Shown: one piece after another, positions 48,272 to 58,566 of the stretch | Position numbering within the stretch: the stretch's first letter is position 1 | Layout of the letters: every line of letters begins with the position of its first letter | Source: CAXXXW01 sp963665555 | Lineage (GTDB): Bacteria > Pseudomonadota > Alphaproteobacteria > Thalassobaculales > Thalassobaculaceae | Direction of reading: 5' to 3' | Length of the DNA: 64,000 nt | NCBI GenBank assembly: GCA_963665555.2 | Contig: OY762308.1 | Location: 1,426,001-1,490,000, forward strand | Position numbers and translations under genes: made by a program | Notes under the pieces: model-generated | The model's input: only the letters and a program-made list of their open reading frames with translations | Told to the model about the DNA's origin: nothing | Database searches by the model: none

Positions 48272-51200
48272 GGGTTTTGCCGTGTCCTTTCCCGGATCGC
48301 GTCCAGCGAGATCGCCCGCGAGACCTCGGCGAAGCCCGGTTCGGGGCCGAACAGGCGGGCCGGGTCGGCGAGGTAGAGCGGGCGGTGGACGAATCCGCCC
48401 TCCACCGATACCACGGCCAGAGTATAGGACGCGCCCGCGTTCCACGCCGCCAGCATTTCGTTGCGCGTGACCGTGACGGATCGCGCGTCCGCGCGGCGGC
48501 CCTTTACCTCGACGAAGGAAAGCGCGCCACTGGCGGGATCGCGGCTTTCGATGTCGTAGCCCCGGTTCTCGGCCGAAACGTCGCGCGGGACGCGGCCCCG
48601 GCGGCGCTCCTCCGCCATGACCGCCGCCATCGCCGCCGCCTCGACCTCGGCGCGGGCCGCGGCGTCCGGCGCCTCGTCGAAACCGCCGGCGGGCGGGGGC
48701 GCCTCGGGTTCGGGCCGGAGCAGCGCCGCCGGGACGACCAGCGCGGCGCCGAGTATCTCCGGCGGCAAGGCCGCGATCTCCCGCTGGAGCGCAAGGTCCG
48801 CGAGGCGGGCGGCGAGGCGGCGCGCGAGGTCGTCGCTCTGGCGGCGCAGGTTTTCCGAGTTAAGCCGCGGCGTCCCCCCGGCGCGCTCTTGCGCCTCGAC
48901 CTCGACGGCGCGGCGCTGGAGCCAGGCGATCTCGCGCCGCAGCCGCTCGCGCACGGCGGTTTCGATCCGGTCGAGTTCGGGCAGGCGCCGCGCCCGCGCC
49001 TCGGCCAGATGGCGCGCCGCCTGTTCGCCCTCGGCCAGCGCCCGCGCCCGCTTCGCCGGGGCCTCGCCCAGCCACGGCGCCGCGAGGATGCGCGCGAGTC
49101 GGGCGCGCTCCTCCGGGCGCGCCGGACGGAAATCGAGATAGGGCGCGGAGCCGGCCTCGACCGCCGCGCCCTCTTCATCCAGCCAGACGAAGTGCAGGCG
49201 CTCGGAGATGCGCTGGGGCGCGCCGCCCGGCCCGGTCCGGCCGTCGGCCAGCGCGTGACGGAAACAGACCAGCACGCGCGGGCTGTCCCAGCGGTCCGAA
49301 TCGTCGACCAGCACCGCGCCGCGCCGGAGCGCCTCGCCATGGCGGGCCAGCGTATGGGCGACCGTCGCGTCCAGCAGCGGATGGCCGGGGGCCAGCAGCG
49401 CGGCGGCCGGCGGGCCGTCGGCATGTCGCTTGTCGAAACAGAGCCGGGCGTAGCGGGCCGGGATGGCGTGGCCGCGCTCGCGCCCGGCCGCGCGCAGTTC
49501 GCCGGGCACGCGCACCGCCTCGGCCCGGCCCGCCTCGCGCGGGCGCAGCACGCCGCCGGCGTCCCGGAACGCGGCCTCGAAGAAGGCGCGGATATGGTGC
49601 GGCTGCAAGCGGCGCGCCGACGCGCGCTCAAGTTCCTCCCGGGCGGCGCGGACGGCCGCCGGGTCCAGCCCCTCGCGCGCCAGCTTGGCGCGCGCGACCA
49701 GACGCTCGATGGCGGCGACATCGACCGCCCCGTCGACGGCCTGGAACAGGCGCCGGCGCGCGTCCGGCCGTTCCCCATGGCGGATCGCGTCCACCAGCAA
49801 GTCGCGCAGCGGACGCCCCTCGAAGAGTTCGCCCAGCACATCGTAAACCCTCCCGCCGAGGGCGCGGCGCGCGGTCTCCAGCTTCTCCAGCAAGCGCTCG
49901 TGGACGGCGCCCTCGCGGGTCTCGCCCGCGACCAGGTTCCAAAGGTGGCAGGTCTCGGTCTGGCCGATGCGGTGGATGCGGCCGAAGCGCTGCTCCAGCC
50001 GGTTGGGGTTCCAGGGCAGGTCGTAGTTGACCATCAGATGCGCGCCCCGGTGCAGGTTCACGCCCTCGCCGGCGGCGTCGGTGGCGAGCAGGAAGCGAAC
50101 CTCCGGGTCGTCGTTGAAAGCGGCGATCGCGGCGCGGCGGGCGGCGGGCGGCACGCCGCCATGCAAGACCGCGACGGCGCCCGGATCGCCCGCGCGGTCG
50201 CGGATGCGGCTGGCGAGGTCGTTCAGCGTGTCGCGCGACTCGGTGAAGACGACGAGCTTGCGCCGCCCGCCGGAGCCGGGCGATTCGAGGACCGGATCGT
50301 CCAGGATGCGGTCGAGTTCGCGCCACTTGGCGTCCGCCCCCGAACGGCGGAGCGCGGCCGCCATCGCCTCCAGCCCGCGCAACTCGGCGATCTCCGCCTC
50401 CAGTTCGGCGGCCGTGCGGGCGGCGGTGGCGTTGCCGGCGAGCGTGTCCTCCAGCGCCTCGACCTCGGCGGCCGGCGCCTCCTCCAGATCGTCCGCGTCG
50501 AAGGCGAGGCCCAGGGCGGCGGGTTCCGGCGCGGCCCGGCCGAGGCGCGCTTGCGCGAGCCGCTCCTCCAGTCGCGCCAGCCGGCGTTTCAGCGACTCAT
50601 GGATCGCCGCCGGCGACGACGCGAGCCGGCGTTGCAGCACCTGCAGCGCGAAGCCCACGGCGTTGCGCCGGCGCGCGTCGACGTCGATCCGGTCGACCCG
50701 GTCCATTCCCTCGGCCACATAATCCGTCACCGCCCGGTAAAGCGCGTTCTCGGCCTCCGAAAGGCGGTAGGAGACGGCGCGGGCGCGGCGCTCCGGGAAC
50801 AGCGGCGCGCCGTCGAAGCGCCGCAACTCCTCCTTGGTAAGGCGGCGCATCGTGTCCGACGGGTCGGCCGGTCGAGCGCCCGGGCGGGGCCGGCCGGCGA
50901 AACGGTCCGGGTCCAGCAGCGCCATGAACAGCTGGAACTCCTCCTCCTTGCCGTTGTGCGGCGTCGCCGTCATCAGCAGGAAGTGGCGCGCTCGACGACC
51001 CGCCAGCGCGCCCAGCCGGTAGCGCCTGGTGTAGGCGACCTCCGAGCCGGAGACGCGCGCCGACATCCGGTGCGCCTCGTCGCAAACGATCAGGTCCCAG
51101 ACCGGCGCGGCGGCGAACAGGGCCTGGAGCCGGTCGTCGCGCGCCAGCATGTCGAGCCGGACGATCAGGCGCGGCGCCCCGGCGAAGGGATTGGCGCCGT

Positions 51201-51705
51201 CCGCCGCCGCCATCCGCTCGCGGGTCAGGAGGTCGAAGGCGAGGTCGAATTTTTCCGCCAGTTCGTCGCGCCACTGCTCGACCAGCGCGCCGGGCGCGAC
51301 GACCAGGCAGCGTTCGAGGCCACCCCTGATGTGCAACTCCTTCATCAGCAGGCCGGCCATGACGGTCTTTCCGGCGCCCGGATCGTCGGCCAGCAGGAAG
51401 CGCAGCGGCTGGCGCTCCAGCATCTCCCCGTAAACCGCCGTCAACTGATGGGGCAATGGCTCGATCCGCGCGGCATGAACGGCCGCGTATGGGTCGAACA
51501 AATGGGCCAGCCGGATACGCGACGCCTCCGCCGCCAGCCGGAACGCGGCCCCATCGGCGTCGAACGGGAAGCGCCGGCGGCCCGGTTCTCCGTTTTCGAT
51601 CTCCGCCAGCCCGGCCGCCATTCCATCCCCGCCGCCGATCGCGTTTCCCCCGTTTCGCCGTCGCGACGGCGGACCCGGGTAGACTGTATAGCCGATCGCG
51701 GCCAT
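48268..51705 (-). CDS. SNF2-family helicase with C-terminal DUF3883-like domain
   Basis: This 1145-residue SF2 helicase has GAGKT at 110-114, DEAH at 209-212, LLMTATPHNGKEEEF, LATDAAGEGVNLH and QRFGRIHRIGQT (motif VI), like DISARM DrmD and HepA-type enzymes. The C-terminal ENRGYDIESRDP...LSFVEVKGRRA segment (about 1040-1110) fits DUF3883, a PD-(D/E)XK-like fold with a D..EVK pattern. The start is ATG 51705, because GGAGGAG nine bases upstream lies inside an alternative start at 51723. It is the first gene of the minus-strand defence operon and is divergent from the DUF1173-like gene. It probably translocates on foreign DNA and may nick it. Confidence 0.93.
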
Positions 51706-51895
51706 ACTCGTTCGCTCCTCCATGCGGTAAGCCGCAATCCCGATCCGAAACCGCGGACGCGTGCGGTAATCGCCAAAACGACGCGCGGCCGGGCCAAGCG
51801 CGCGCAAGAGCGGGGGCCAGAAAAAGTTGCGCTCCACCGATAACCACGAAACAGAGGTCGGCGACCGGTCCCGTCGGCGTGGGAGAGGCGATCTG

Positions 51896-53239
51896 GTGGC
51901 CACGATGTTTGAATTCGTCGACAAGCGCGACCTGTCGCCAGCGGGCGCCCTTACCGCCGAAGAACGGCGCGTCGTTCGAGACGTGGCGCGCGGGTCCGGG
52001 AGCGAGGCGGACCGGGCGCTCGCGCGGAGCGTCATCCGGCGCGCCCGCGAGCGCGGCCTCTGGCTCGGGTGCGGCTGCCGGCGGGAGGAGGACGGTCGGC
52101 GGCCGGTCGTCGCGCCGTGCCGGAGCCATCGGGGCGCCCACTACTGGCGCGTTCTGGGCGGCCGGCACGCGCGGCACGGTCCCGGCTGCGTCTTCCACCG
52201 GAAACACGCCGAAAGCCCCCCGGAGGCGTCGCAGGATCGGCCGACGAGGAAAGCGCCGGAGGGCTACTTCGCGGTGCCTCTGGACTGGCCGGAAGGCCTG
52301 CCGGCCTTGGAGGCCCGAACAGGCTCCGGACGAACCGGGAAACGGCCGGGCGCCCATCCTCCGGCGCTGTCGCAACGTCTGCTGAAGCTGATGGAAGATA
52401 CCGAGCTCAACCGGTTCCGGCCGGGGGACGAAGGCCGGGAGTCGTGCCTCTGGCTCGCCGCGATGCGGGAACGGGCGAAAGAGGACAAGATCGAGATCGC
52501 TCCGGGCCGCCTGTTGTCCAACTTGTGGTTTCCCCGCGTCGCAATGTGGCGGGGCAGGTGGGCACACGCGCAGATCCGGAAAGCGGCGCGAAACTGGCCG
52601 AAGGGGCAGAAACCGCAAGGGTTCCTCTGCTGGGTCGTTCGGAAGGTGGACGAGCACAGCGTGAGCGTGCGGGACGGGAAAGGTCGGGTCGAGGTTCTTT
52701 CGGGGGTCCGCCAACCGCTCATCGGAGGCAACCCCGTTTCGCCGCCCTATCTCTTCATCGGTGTGGTGGGCTTGCCCCAAGGTAAAAGCGGATACGAGTG
52801 CCTGGAAGGGTATGCGCAGCCGATCGTGTCGGACCATCGCCCGATACCGGTCGATTCGGACTACGAGCGCAAGGCGTTCAGGACGCTGCGGACGACGCTG
52901 CGCATCTTGAGCAGGGAGTTTCCGGACGCCTCGTTCGAACTGGAGAAACCGGTGTTCGAGCGCGATACGAAGGAGGGGCCGTGCCTTCCCGACTTTCTCA
53001 TCCATGCGCGTCGCGGCGCCGACAAGGCGAGATTCGTCGTCGAAGTCATGGGCTTCGACCGTCCCGAATATCTCGAGGGCAAGGAGACGACCCATCCTCG
53101 GATGAAGGAGCTGGGACCCCTCTATACGATGCAAGCGAGTGCGTTCGATAGCTCGTCCCACGGAGTCACGGAAGAGGGCCGCAAGGTGACGGATGGTATC
53201 CTGCAAAAGCTCGAAGAACGGTGGGGTGGGCGGCGATAG
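51896..53239 (+). CDS. DUF1173-like protein with possible PD-(D/E)XK tail
   Basis: This protein of about 447 residues has an N-terminal Cys/His-rich segment, LGCGCRREEDGRR...CRSHRGAHYWRV...GPGCVFHR, that could bind zinc. Its C-terminus, CLPDFLIHARRGADKARFVV then EVMGF, gives a D..E-V-M pattern typical of restriction-like folds. The layout resembles DUF1173 proteins, which are common on conjugative plasmids and next to relaxases. GTG 51896 (VATMFEF) is preferred since GGGAGAGG stands eight bases upstream; ATG 51905 is three codons on. The relaxase gene starts 27 nt after its stop, so they are probably co-transcribed as part of a mobilization module. Confidence 0.65.
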   Translation: MATMFEFVDKRDLSPAGALTAEERRVVRDVARGSGSEADRALARSVIRRARERGLWLGCGCRREEDGRRPVVAPCRSHRGAHYWRVLGGRHARHGPGCVFHRKHAESPPEASQDRPTRKAPEGYFAVPLDWPEGLPALEARTGSGRTGKRPGAHPPALSQRLLKLMEDTELNRFRPGDEGRESCLWLAAMRERAKEDKIEIAPGRLLSNLWFPRVAMWRGRWAHAQIRKAARNWPKGQKPQGFLCWVVRKVDEHSVSVRDGKGRVEVLSGVRQPLIGGNPVSPPYLFIGVVGLPQGKSGYECLEGYAQPIVSDHRPIPVDSDYERKAFRTLRTTLRILSREFPDASFELEKPVFERDTKEGPCLPDFLIHARRGADKARFVVEVMGFDRPEYLEGKETTHPRMKELGPLYTMQASAFDSSSHGVTEEGRKVTDGILQKLEERWGGRR

Positions 53240-53266
53240 GGGCCGGCGGCTGGCCGGGAGCGTTCG

Positions 53267-56200
53267 ATGGTCGCGACGGTTGTGCGATTGAAGGCGGCGG
53301 CTTCGACGGTGTCGTATTTCGAGGCGGACGGGTACTACGCGCGGGGGGACCCGGCGCACCGGGCGGCGAGCGGGTGGCATGGGGCGGGCGCGGCGGCGCT
53401 GGGGTTGCGCGGGCCGGTCGCGCCGAGGCGGTTCGCCGCCGTGCTGGCGGGGTTCGTGCCGGGGGAAGACATCCGCCTGGGGCGCTTGCGCGACGGGGAG
53501 CACCGACACCGGCCGGGGATCGACATCACGTTTTCCGCACCCAAATCCGTTTCCCTCGAGGCCCTGGTCTACGCGCCGGGGCGCACCGGGGCGCGGGTTA
53601 TGCGGGCGCATGACGAGGCGGCGCGGGCGACGCTTGATTTCGTCGAGGCGGAGTTGCTGCAAACGCGCGGCTACGACCCGGCGACGGGGCGGCGGCCGCG
53701 CGTCGCGGCCCACGGCATGGTGGCGGCGACCTTTCGCCATGTCGCCAGCCGCAACCTCGACCCGCAACTGCACACGCACGCCGTGCTCGCCAACATGACG
53801 CGCGACCGGGCCGGCGGCTGGCGGAGCGCCGAGTTCACTTCCATAGAGCGCTCCAAGCTGTTGATCGGCGCCTGTTACCGCGACGAGTTGCGGCGCCGGC
53901 TGGAGGCGCTCGGCTACGCGACCGTGCCGACGCTGGTGGGCCGGGTTCCGGGGTTCGAGATCGCGGGCTATTCGCGCCCGCTGCTGGAGGCGTTCTCGAC
54001 GCGGCGCCGCGCGTTGCTGTCGTACATCGAGGACCGGGGCTGGGCCTACACGCCGGCGGCGGCGCAGCAGGCCGCGCTGTATACGCGCCGGCGCAAGGCG
54101 GAGCCGGACCGGCGCGTGCTGGCGGCGGCCTGGCGGGCGCGGGCGCTTGAGGCCGGGCCGGCGCGGGACCGCGAGGCGGCGCGCGGGCGCGACCGCCGGG
54201 GGCTTGCCGAGCGGGCGGCGGCGCGGGCGCGGGAAGCGCGCGGCCAACCCCATCCGTCGGCGCTGGCCACGGTCCGCCGGGCGGTGGAGCACCTGGAGGA
54301 GCGGCGCACGGTGTTCGCGGCGAACGACTTGCGCGCCTGGGCGCTGGCGCATGGCGGCGGGCGGCATTCGCTGTCGGCGCTGGACGGGGCGATCGGGGCG
54401 TTGCGGCGCGACGGCCACCTGGTCGCGGCGACGGCGCGGCGCGCCGACCTCGCCTTCGTGACGGACCGGGCGGTGGCGGCGGAACGCGAGGTTCTGGCCG
54501 CCATGCGGGCGGGGGTCGGCGCCGGCGCGGCTCTGGCGCCGGAGAGCGAGGTCGAGGCGGGGCTGGCGGCGGCGGGCCTCAACGACGGGCAGGCGGCGGC
54601 CGCGCGGGCGATCCTCCTGTCGCCGCACCGCGCGGTGGGGGTCCAGGGCCATGCGGGGTCCGGCAAGACGACGATGCTGCGCGCCGTCGCGTCGCTGGCG
54701 GGCGAACGGCCGGTTATCGGCCTCGCGCCCTCGGCGGCGGCCGCGCGCGTGCTGGAGCGCGAGGCGGGCGTTCCGGCGCGCACGCTGCAATGGTTCCTGG
54801 CGCGCTACCGCGATGTGGGCGACGGGATCGCGCCGCCGGAGCGCATGGACGACGCGCGGGAAGCCTTGGGCGGGGCGATCCTCGTTCTCGACGAGGCCTC
54901 CATGGTCGGCACGGTCCAGATGCGGGCGCTGGGGCGGATCGCGGCGCGGGCCGGGGTCGCGCGGCTGGCGCTGGTCGGCGACCGGCGCCAGTTGCGCGCG
55001 GTGGACGCGGGCCAGCCCTTCGGCCTGCTCCAGGACGCCGGGATGCCGACCGCCGTCATGGACGAGGTGTTGCGCCAGCGCGACGCCGGGCTGAAGGCGG
55101 CCGTGCTCCACCTGCTGGCCGACGAGCCGCGCCTCGCGGTCGAGGGCCTCGGCGCCGGCGTGCTGGAGGCCGAGAGCGACGAACTGGCGCCCATGGCGGC
55201 GCGGCTGTGGCTCGACCTGTCGCCTACCGAGCGCGCCGGAACCGCGATCCTCGCGCCGACGCACGCCCAACGCCTGGAGATCAACGAAGCCGTCCGCGAG
55301 GGGCTGGCGGCGGAGGGCGCGTTGCGCGGCCCGGAACTGGAGATCGAGCGGTACGTCAACTTGCGCCTGACGCGCGCCCAGAAGGGCGAGGCGGCGAACT
55401 ACCGGCCGGGCGACGTGGCGATCTTCCACCACGATGTCCATGGCGTGCGCGCGCGGGCCGGCGACGCCTTCCGGGTCTCGGCGGTCGAGGACGGGGAAGT
55501 GACCTTGGCGGGGCCGGACGGCAAGGCGCGGCGGGTCGACCCGTCGGGCTACATCCGCTACCGGCTCGACCTGTTCGAGACCGCGGCGATGACGCTGCGC
55601 GCCGGGGACCTTGTGCGCTGGACGCGCAACGACGCCACGCGCGGACTGGTCAACGGCGAGCGGGCGGAGGTCGTTTCCATCGGCCGGCGCGATGTGCGGA
55701 TGCGGCGGGAGGACGGGCGCCCGATCGCGCTTTCCCGCGACGACCCGCAACTCCACCACCTCGACCATGCCTATTCCTCCACCGTGCACGCGGCCCAGGG
55801 CATGACCCGCGACCGGGTGATCGCGGTGCTGGACTCGGACCGGGGGCCGTTGACGGACCAGGCGGCGTTCTACGTGGAGTTGACGCGCGCCCGGGACAAC
55901 ATCGTGCTGTTGACGGACGATCGCGACGCGCTGGTGGACGCGCTGGAGACGGCGCGGGGCGGCGAGGCGTCGGCGCTCCGGGCCATCGGCGAACGGTTCG
56001 CCGTTCCGGCCCCGGCGGGGGCAGAGACGCTCGCGCCGTTGCGCGAGAAGCCGGCGATGCTCGCCGAGGCGGAGCGCGAACGCCGCCGGGCGGCGGACCG
56101 GGCGATCGCCGCCGCCCTGTCCCAAGCCGCCGCGGCCCTGCGCGACCGCGACCGCCTCGCCGGCAAGGCGGACGAGGGCGCCGGCGTCGCCCTCGCCCCA

Positions 56201-57307
56201 GGCTACGCCGAGTGGCGCGAGCGGGCCGAGGCGGCGCTCGCGGGCTGCCGGACCGTCCTCGACGGCCGGGAATACGCCCCGCGCCTCGCCCGCCAACCCG
56301 GAGCGGCCGAGCGGCTCGCGGATTTGTCGCGACGCCTCGACGACGCGCTGGCCGCGGATCGGGCGGAGGCCGCCCACCGCGAGGAGCGCGAACGCGCCCG
56401 CCGCGAGGCGGCGGCGCGCGCCGAGGCCGCGCGCCGCGCCGAGGAGGAACGCCGCCGACGCGAGGCCGCCGAACGCCAACGCCGCGAGGAACGGGAGCGC
56501 GCCGAGGCCATGCGACGCGCCGAGGAAGAGCGGCAACGGCGCGAGGCGGCCGACCGCGCCATCCGAGGCGCCGTATCGGGCCTCGAAGCCGCCGCCCGGC
56601 GGCGCGACGCAAGGGAGACCCGCGCGCGCAAGTGGGGCACGCACATAACCCTCCAGACCGGCTACCCAGAGTGGCGCGCCAACGCCGAAGCGGCGCTCGA
56701 AGCGGGACGCGCCGTACTGGACAATCGGGAGCACATCCCGCATTTGGCCCGCCATCCGGACGCGGCGGAGCGAATGGAACGGTTGGCGAACCGCCTCGAC
56801 CGCGCCCTTGCCGCCGACCGGAAGGAGATCGCCCGGCGCGAGGCGCAAGAGCGCGCCGAGGCCGCGCGCCGCGCCGAGGAGGAGCGCCAGCGGCGCGAGG
56901 CCGCCGACCGCGCCATCCAGGGCGCCTTGTCGGGACTCGAAGCCGTCGTCCGGTCGCGCGAGGAGGGCCAACGGGCCGCCGCGCGCCGGAAGGCGCACAT
57001 CGTCGAATTTCCCCAGTACCCCGACTGGCGCGAGCGGGCGGAAGCGGCGCGGACCGCCGCCCGGACGATCCTCGACGACCGGGAGACCTACCGCCCGCAC
57101 CTCGCCCGCCATCCCGGCGCGGCCGAGCGCATGGCGCGCCTGTCGCGGCGTCGAGGCGCGCGCCTCGACGCCGACCGCGCCGAAATCGCGCGTCGCGAGG
57201 AGGAGCGCCGACAACGCGAGGCGGCGGAACGCGCCGAGGCCGAGCGCCGCGCGGAAGAAGAACGACGAAGGCAAACGCAAACGCGTTCGCGCGGCCGGAG
57301 GATGTGA
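53267..57307 (+). CDS. MobF-family conjugative relaxase/helicase (TrwC/TraI-like)
   Basis: This 1346-residue protein nicks at oriT and unwinds the transferred strand. The relaxase domain has early tyrosines (Y17, Y23, Y24), GIDITFSAPKSVSLEAL and the metal-binding triad H158, H169, H171 (FRHVASRNLDPQLHTH). The helicase domain has Walker A GHAGSGKTT at about 460, ILVLDEASM at about 538-546, LALVGDRRQLRAV and VHAAQGMT. The last 400 residues are three imperfect repeats of about 100 residues: (G)Y.EWR..AEAAL, then LARHPGAAERM..L..RLD.AL, joined by charged coiled coil (RRAEEERRRREAAERQ). GGGAG precedes ATG 53267. No coupling protein or type IV secretion genes are nearby, so transfer would need a helper. 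Confidence 0.94.
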   Translation: MVATVVRLKAAASTVSYFEADGYYARGDPAHRAASGWHGAGAAALGLRGPVAPRRFAAVLAGFVPGEDIRLGRLRDGEHRHRPGIDITFSAPKSVSLEALVYAPGRTGARVMRAHDEAARATLDFVEAELLQTRGYDPATGRRPRVAAHGMVAATFRHVASRNLDPQLHTHAVLANMTRDRAGGWRSAEFTSIERSKLLIGACYRDELRRRLEALGYATVPTLVGRVPGFEIAGYSRPLLEAFSTRRRALLSYIEDRGWAYTPAAAQQAALYTRRRKAEPDRRVLAAAWRARALEAGPARDREAARGRDRRGLAERAAARAREARGQPHPSALATVRRAVEHLEERRTVFAANDLRAWALAHGGGRHSLSALDGAIGALRRDGHLVAATARRADLAFVTDRAVAAEREVLAAMRAGVGAGAALAPESEVEAGLAAAGLNDGQAAAARAILLSPHRAVGVQGHAGSGKTTMLRAVASLAGERPVIGLAPSAAAARVLEREAGVPARTLQWFLARYRDVGDGIAPPERMDDAREALGGAILVLDEASMVGTVQMRALGRIAARAGVARLALVGDRRQLRAVDAGQPFGLLQDAGMPTAVMDEVLRQRDAGLKAAVLHLLADEPRLAVEGLGAGVLEAESDELAPMAARLWLDLSPTERAGTAILAPTHAQRLEINEAVREGLAAEGALRGPELEIERYVNLRLTRAQKGEAANYRPGDVAIFHHDVHGVRARAGDAFRVSAVEDGEVTLAGPDGKARRVDPSGYIRYRLDLFETAAMTLRAGDLVRWTRNDATRGLVNGERAEVVSIGRRDVRMRREDGRPIALSRDDPQLHHLDHAYSSTVHAAQGMTRDRVIAVLDSDRGPLTDQAAFYVELTRARDNIVLLTDDRDALVDALETARGGEASALRAIGERFAVPAPAGAETLAPLREKPAMLAEAERERRRAADRAIAAALSQAAAALRDRDRLAGKADEGAGVALAPGYAEWRERAEAALAGCRTVLDGREYAPRLARQPGAAERLADLSRRLDDALAADRAEAAHREERERARREAAARAEAARRAEEERRRREAAERQRREERERAEAMRRAEEERQRREAADRAIRGAVSGLEAAARRRDARETRARKWGTHITLQTGYPEWRANAEAALEAGRAVLDNREHIPHLARHPDAAERMERLANRLDRALAADRKEIARREAQERAEAARRAEEERQRREAADRAIQGALSGLEAVVRSREEGQRAAARRKAHIVEFPQYPDWRERAEAARTAARTILDDRETYRPHLARHPGAAERMARLSRRRGARLDADRAEIARREEERRQREAAERAEAERRAEEERRRQTQTRSRGRRM

Positions 57308-57324
57308 GCCGCCGAGCGCCGCCC

Positions 57325-57750
57325 CTACAGGTCGAACAGCGTCCCCCGGGGCGCCGGCGGCGGCTCCGGCCCCGCGGCCGGGCGGGGCGGCGCGGGAGTG
57401 GCGCGCGCCATCTCGCGCGACGCGGGTTCGGCCAGGGACGCCAGCAGGTCTCGGAGTCTGGCAAGCGACCCGCCTTCCGCCCCGCCCGCGCCCGCCATGC
57501 GTTCGGCGAGGAGGGCAACGCGGTCGTACAGCTCGCGTTGCTCCGCCGCCGTCAGCGCCAGACCCGGCGAAGGCGCCGCCGCTTTCGCCCCGGCCGCCGG
57601 GTCCGCCGCCAGGCCGCGCTCGACCAGGTAGCGCGAGATCGACAGCCCGCGCCGCGCGGCCCGCGCCCGGATGCGCTCCCACTCCGCGTCCGTGCAGGAG
57701 AGCGACCACACCTTCGGCAAGGCGCCCCGGCGCTTGCGCGGCCGCTTCAC
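57325..57750 (-). CDS. Ribbon-helix-helix mobilization accessory protein 3
   Basis: This 141-residue basic protein starts VKRPRKRRGALPKVWSLSCT. The segment KVWSLSCTDAEWERIRARA, then RRGLSISRYLVERGL, fits a beta strand followed by two helices, the ribbon-helix-helix fold of MobC-like relaxosome proteins. The GTG start 57750 overlaps the stop of the upstream paralogue (GTGA), with GGAGGG in front. Helix LTAAEQRELYDRVALLAERM recurs in its neighbour. It is last of three paralogues and convergent with the relaxase gene (17-nt gap). It probably binds oriT and/or its own promoter. Confidence 0.72.
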   Translation of the reverse strand: MKRPRKRRGALPKVWSLSCTDAEWERIRARAARRGLSISRYLVERGLAADPAAGAKAAAPSPGLALTAAEQRELYDRVALLAERMAGAGGAEGGSLARLRDLLASLAEPASREMARATPAPPRPAAGPEPPPAPRGTLFDL

Positions 57751-58130
57751 GACCCGCCCTCCCGGTCGCCGTCCCGCGCCCGCGCCGCGCGCGCGAGAAA
57801 CGCCAGCGCCTCCAGCGCCGACCTGTCCGCCCCAGGCGCCCGCTCCGACAAGGCCCGGCTCCAACGGTCGAGCCGCGCGACCCGTTCGTACAAGGCTCGC
57901 TGCTCCGCCGCCGTCAGGACCAGGGGATGGCCCGGCCCGCCGTCCCCGTCCTCGCCGTGCAAGGCGCACGCCACCAGGAAGCGCGAGACGCTCACGCCCG
58001 CCGCCCCGGCGCGCCGCCCGATCTCATCGCGCTCCGCCGCCGAGCAGTAGAAGCTGCGCTGGCGCGACCGCTCGCGCGCCGGGGGCGCTCCAGCGCCGAC
58101 GGGCGCGACCGTCGAACCGCCCGCCGTCAT
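57747..58130 (-). CDS. Ribbon-helix-helix mobilization accessory protein 2
   Basis: This 127-residue protein contains RQRSFYCSAAERDEIGRRAG then AAGVSVSRFLVACAL, an RHH unit, followed by LVLTAAEQRALYERVARLDR, closely matching the helical part of the downstream paralogue. ATG 58130 overlaps the upstream gene's stop (ATGA). Its own stop overlaps the next start (GTGA), so the three genes form a tightly coupled operon. Likely a relaxosome DNA-binding subunit. Confidence 0.72.
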   Translation of the reverse strand: MTAGGSTVAPVGAGAPPARERSRQRSFYCSAAERDEIGRRAGAAGVSVSRFLVACALHGEDGDGGPGHPLVLTAAEQRALYERVARLDRWSRALSERAPGADRSALEALAFLARAARARDGDREGGS

Positions 58131-58462
58131 CCGAGCCTCTCCTCCATCGCGACCCGCGCCTCGGCCCGCTGGACCAGCGCCTCCCACGCCCCGGCTTCGC
58201 CAGTGTCCTCCATTCGCTGGCGCTCGACCTCGTGGAGCACGCGGACCATCCGCTCCACCCGCGCCACCGCGCCCGCGAGGTCGCGCGCCGCCGCCGGGGC
58301 GTCTTTCGCGGCGTCCCCGCCGGCGGGCGCCGTCAGGCGCTCGACGACGAAGCGCGACACCTCCATCCCGGCCGCCGCCGCGCGCTCGCGCACCAGCGCC
58401 CACTCGCTGTCCGTCGCCATCACCGCCCGCTGGCGCCGCCGCCCGCCCGTCTCCGCGCCCAT
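58127..58462 (-). CDS. Ribbon-helix-helix mobilization accessory protein 1
   Basis: This 111-residue protein starts MGAETGGRRRQRAVMATDSE. The stretch RQRAVMATDSEWALVRERAA then AAGMEVSRFVVERL is the RHH unit; a long amphipathic helix (LAGAVARVERMVRVLHEVER) follows. ATG 58462 is preferred because GGGGAGAGG stands about ten bases upstream; a GTG at 58471 is possible. It is first gene of the three-paralogue operon, with a good promoter (TTGCTA-17-TATAGT) at 58566-58538. Confidence 0.72.
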   Translation of the reverse strand: MGAETGGRRRQRAVMATDSEWALVRERAAAAGMEVSRFVVERLTAPAGGDAAKDAPAAARDLAGAVARVERMVRVLHEVERQRMEDTGEAGAWEALVQRAEARVAMEERLG

Positions 58463-58537
58463 CTCCGCCACCTCTCCCCGCCGGCCGGTCGAGAACCGCC
58501 GCCCGCGAACGGGATCGCCTCCGAGCGGCCGTCATTG

Positions 58538-58566
58538 ACTATATAACATATATACTTGTGTAGCAA
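58538..58566 (-). promoter_or_regulatory. Promoter of the RHH operon
   Basis: Read on the minus strand, TTGCTA (58566-58561) and TATAGT (58543-58538) are exactly 17 bases apart, 76 bases upstream of ATG 58462. The -10 lies in TGACTATA (58536-58543), which has an inverted partner TATAGTCA at 58721-58728, a possible binding site for the RHH proteins themselves. Confidence 0.6.

Noticed and set aside
50597..57709. 2370-codon minus-strand frame over the helicase, DUF1173-like and relaxase genes
   Set aside because: The real proteins on the coding strands have clear catalytic motifs; this frame is Arg/Pro/Gly-rich and lacks motifs.
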